The notes beneath the pieces were generated by a model. The model saw only the letters and a program-made list of their open reading frames with translations. It did not search any database and was not told the DNA's origin. Made by a program: the position numbers and the translations under genes. This document shows positions 61,239-64,000 of a stretch of DNA of 64,000 bases, piece by piece. The stretch comes from Ailanthus altissimus (taxonomy: Eukaryota; Streptophyta; Magnoliopsida; Sapindales; Simaroubaceae), in NCBI GenBank assembly GCA_946807835.1, contig OX327702.1, positions 10,540,001 through 10,604,000 of the forward strand, written 5' to 3'. The first letter of the stretch is position 1. Each line of letters opens with the position of its first letter.

Positions 61239-63370
61239 TGTAGGGGATCTAATATACATGAGTGTATGCATATATAATTATATTTATTGCATAAAATACG
61301 TATCATATACATATTTAACGTTGCGGAATAATTAAAACATGCAATAAACATAATAAATAATATATTAATCACATTAATATATTTAAAGGGTTGAAAAATT
61401 ACCAAAACGTGTAATGTTATACACGTGTATCTTTAGAGTCTGCCTGGAGACCAACTCGTTAACAGTTCTAGTCACTAACTCGGTGAACTTGGTAAGGTAG
61501 AACAGCAACTCCATATCTAACATTGGGCTTAACTCTTAAACCCTTAAAATTATTTTTTCTCTTGATCAACTCTTTAATAAATAAAATAAATTCCTGTGTT
61601 GTTATAACTAATAGCTAATAATAAAAATAATTTATAAATTGATTTCAACATTTGAAACCAATTTACAAAAAATAAAATCTTTTTTTTCTTAAGCCATTTT
61701 CACAGCCACCATTTTGAAACAATCTATATTTTGCTTCAAAAGCAAAAGAGCCGAAAATGAAAATGAAGAATTCATTTTCGTTCAACTACATTTCACACAC
61801 AATATCTCAAAATATATGTATATATGTAATACTAATATAATAATAATATAATATATTATAATAATAAATAATGCCACCCTTCCAAATAAAAAATATTATT
61901 ATATAAAATAATAATATAAAATAAATAAATGGGTGACAACTATTAAGCATATATATAATATAATAATATTATATAATATATTATAATGAGATATTTATGA
62001 TTATTTAATAATTAAATAATCATTATGTGAAATGATCATTTTGCCCATCATAAATAGTTACAAAGTCTACTCCTAGTAAGTCCCACTATAGTCGCACTTG
62101 AATAAACTCAACCAAAGATCCACAATATACCACATGTCATTATACAATTAGTAAATAATAATTATTGACTAATTGTTGTACTTAATGCTTAAATATAGAC
62201 ATGCACGCATTTCTGTGGTAGTGCTAGATATTACTGGATTAAACAATTTAATCTGGTACGCTGCCCCAATGCACAACGAGTACACTCCATAATGCGGGAC
62301 TCTTCAGGTCCACGCTCGATTCGTCAAATAGAACTATTCTATGAGTCCATGAACATTGCCCCACGCACACATTACAGATATACAAATCAACGCATCGTCC
62401 ATCCAAGTTGAGGTCACAACGCATCGCATAGTCCTTCCGTTATAATATCCTGGATGTGCGAGGATATAAATTATTACCGTCAAATTTTCATGTGTTCATC
62501 TATGTCATATCTCCAGACTTGTATCTCACTGAACAATATGTGCAAACTCCTTTGCCATATTGTTATGCCATGACGGAAACTCTTTCTCGAGATTAATGCT
62601 TGTGATCACAAGATTTTTTGAGATATAGTTTCGAAGCATTTGGATATCTAACTCCTTATACGAGCTAATGGATCTCATATCTGTACACATCGGACTCCAT
62701 AAGCATCAGACCATACCTAGCGATACCCAATGGTCACACCATGAAAGGTTTGTGATATGCGTGGAATCAAAGTATGGTGGATTACTTACAAGCCCACCGT
62801 GGCACTCAGGTCAAAGGACCACGTATACTACTCAACCCGAGAGGACTATATCCAGTCTTAACTGGATACCCATATGTCAATACAAGCTCTAAGCTTATAG
62901 TCGGCTAGAAATGACCATCTATACCCTATAGGTACGACATATGCTGAATTATATCAAGGTATTCACCGACAGACCCGTATCGGCAAAAATAAATCAGGGA
63001 GAATATTTGATAACATACTTGTGCAACTAATATTTTCTGACACTCGATTGCAACTCTTGCAACTTGCAGTTACTAGTTTATTCTCAGGTCTATATCCCAT
63101 TACAGACATTGCTCCAACTCTTGAATTTTTGTTTAGTATTATAACCACATAATTATTAGCTGTGCTAATATTTAGCATTTATATCTTTCAGTGTGGTCAA
63201 CTGTTGACCCTTATCTAAACTCTTTTAGATCAGATCTGAACTCTTTCGAATCATACAATGTCTGTAATGTTACATTGCATAGTATCATATAAATAAGTAT
63301 TAGTGATTTAATGAGAATGTACACATGTATATGTACATTTAGGGATGACACGTAAGCACTAACCCTAACA
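61239..63370 (-). mobile_element. Family L copy 6: long solo LTR, 2,132 bp
   Basis: On - it starts TGTTAGGGTTAGTGCTTACG and ends at TGTAGGGGATC read on + (the TTGGGAAT end is diverged). Flanks TAAAT (61234-61238) and TAAAC (63371-63375) match at 4 of 5. It is the inverted partner of copy 5, with the conserved core at about 62,220-63,250. No internal domain. Confidence 0.82.
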
Positions 63371-63375
63371 TAAAC

Positions 63376-64000
63376 GACATAACGATTATTTTATTAGTTT
63401 TCATAAAGAACTAAACATCATTATCATTTTCAATCTCAATTAGTTTTAACTTAAATCTCATTGAATCACTATAAATTTTATAAAAAAAACTTTATACAAC
63501 ACATTATCAACTCTAATTATATAACATATAATATTTAAAAACTTTATATATTTATTCGTTAGAATTAAAATACTTAAGTTTTTGTATCTAATATATCTCT
63601 CATTATTATAATTAAAACTCTCTCACTTTTTTCAAAAATAATTAATGAGTGACGTATAACACTTATAACAAAAAAAATTTAAAAATTATTTAAATTAATA
63701 AACAAATTAAATTTAATAAAATCATGCGCAGCACCTACACACACCTCTCTGCATGTGTAAGAAACATGCATTTCATGCAACCATAATTAATCACACATAT
63801 ACACAAAACCTACGGGCAACTTGGATTTTTTCTCTCATTCATCATATTTTTTACTACTTTATCACATTATATTATGATTATATTTTGATGTTCATATATT
63901 TACAAAATAAATACAAAAACTTTTAAACTATATTCATAACTCTAATTTGATTAATTTAAATTTATAAATATAAAAAAAATAAAAATATTACATAATAATA
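63376..64000. other. AT-rich intergenic DNA
   Basis: No gene, repeat or RNA recognised. Confidence 0.45.

Overview
The window is AT-rich nuclear DNA of a flowering plant, most likely a eudicot. Coding sequence is split by GT-AG introns, and the recognisable host proteins are plant forms (soluble inorganic pyrophosphatase, RABE/Rab8 GTPase, ribosomal protein S15a, a single-domain rhodanese). Most of the rest is retrotransposon debris, much of it nested. There are no bacterial-style operons, CRISPR arrays or recognisable RNA genes. All calls come from reading the sequence; no database search was run.

Left part (1-11 kb). A 40S ribosomal protein S15a copy on + (673-1324) keeps its three coding exons but carries disabling changes. 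It converges on an apparently intact 8-coding-exon soluble pyrophosphatase gene on - (2710-5022, with a 1,020-bp leader intron and a TATA-like element near 6250). At 8.95-9.26 kb there is a well-formed promoter, a short upstream ORF and first exon of a secreted-type rhodanese-like sulfurtransferase, with no downstream exons visible.

Repeat belt (11-37 kb). This holds small DNA-transposon remnants, a ~460-bp hairpin (12.05-12.51 kb), LTR remnants, a dead Ty1/copia fragment with its 3' LTR (17.18-20.11 kb), a solo Ty3/gypsy LTR with perfect target duplication (23,794-25,203) and an L1-type LINE (27.6-34.15 kb). The LINE is split by a long LTR that itself contains a tandem duplication and another solo LTR. 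A ~2.6-kb element with terminal-repeat-like ends (34,650-37,261) has an interior made of about fifty copies of a ~42-bp unit.

RABE1 locus (37.5-41.3 kb). A complete eight-exon Rab GTPase gene encodes 217 residues with all G motifs and a C-terminal double cysteine.

Right part (43-64 kb). A decayed + strand gene resembling plant DUF1985/Ulp1-type (C48 peptidase) proteins is scattered from 43.5 to 57.8 kb. Three separate insertions have split it: two long solo LTRs and an internally deleted Athila-like Ty3/gypsy element. That element's 5' LTR was in turn hit by another long solo LTR. A probable gypsy LTR (57.85-60.38 kb) and a last long LTR (61,239-63,370) follow.

The most notable pattern is one family, called family L here: six ~2.1-2.4 kb TG...CA sequences, at least three with perfect 5-bp target duplications, and none with an internal region in the window. 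They look like solo LTRs of a long-LTR retrotransposon. Two live host genes (pyrophosphatase and RABE1) sit as islands around this belt.
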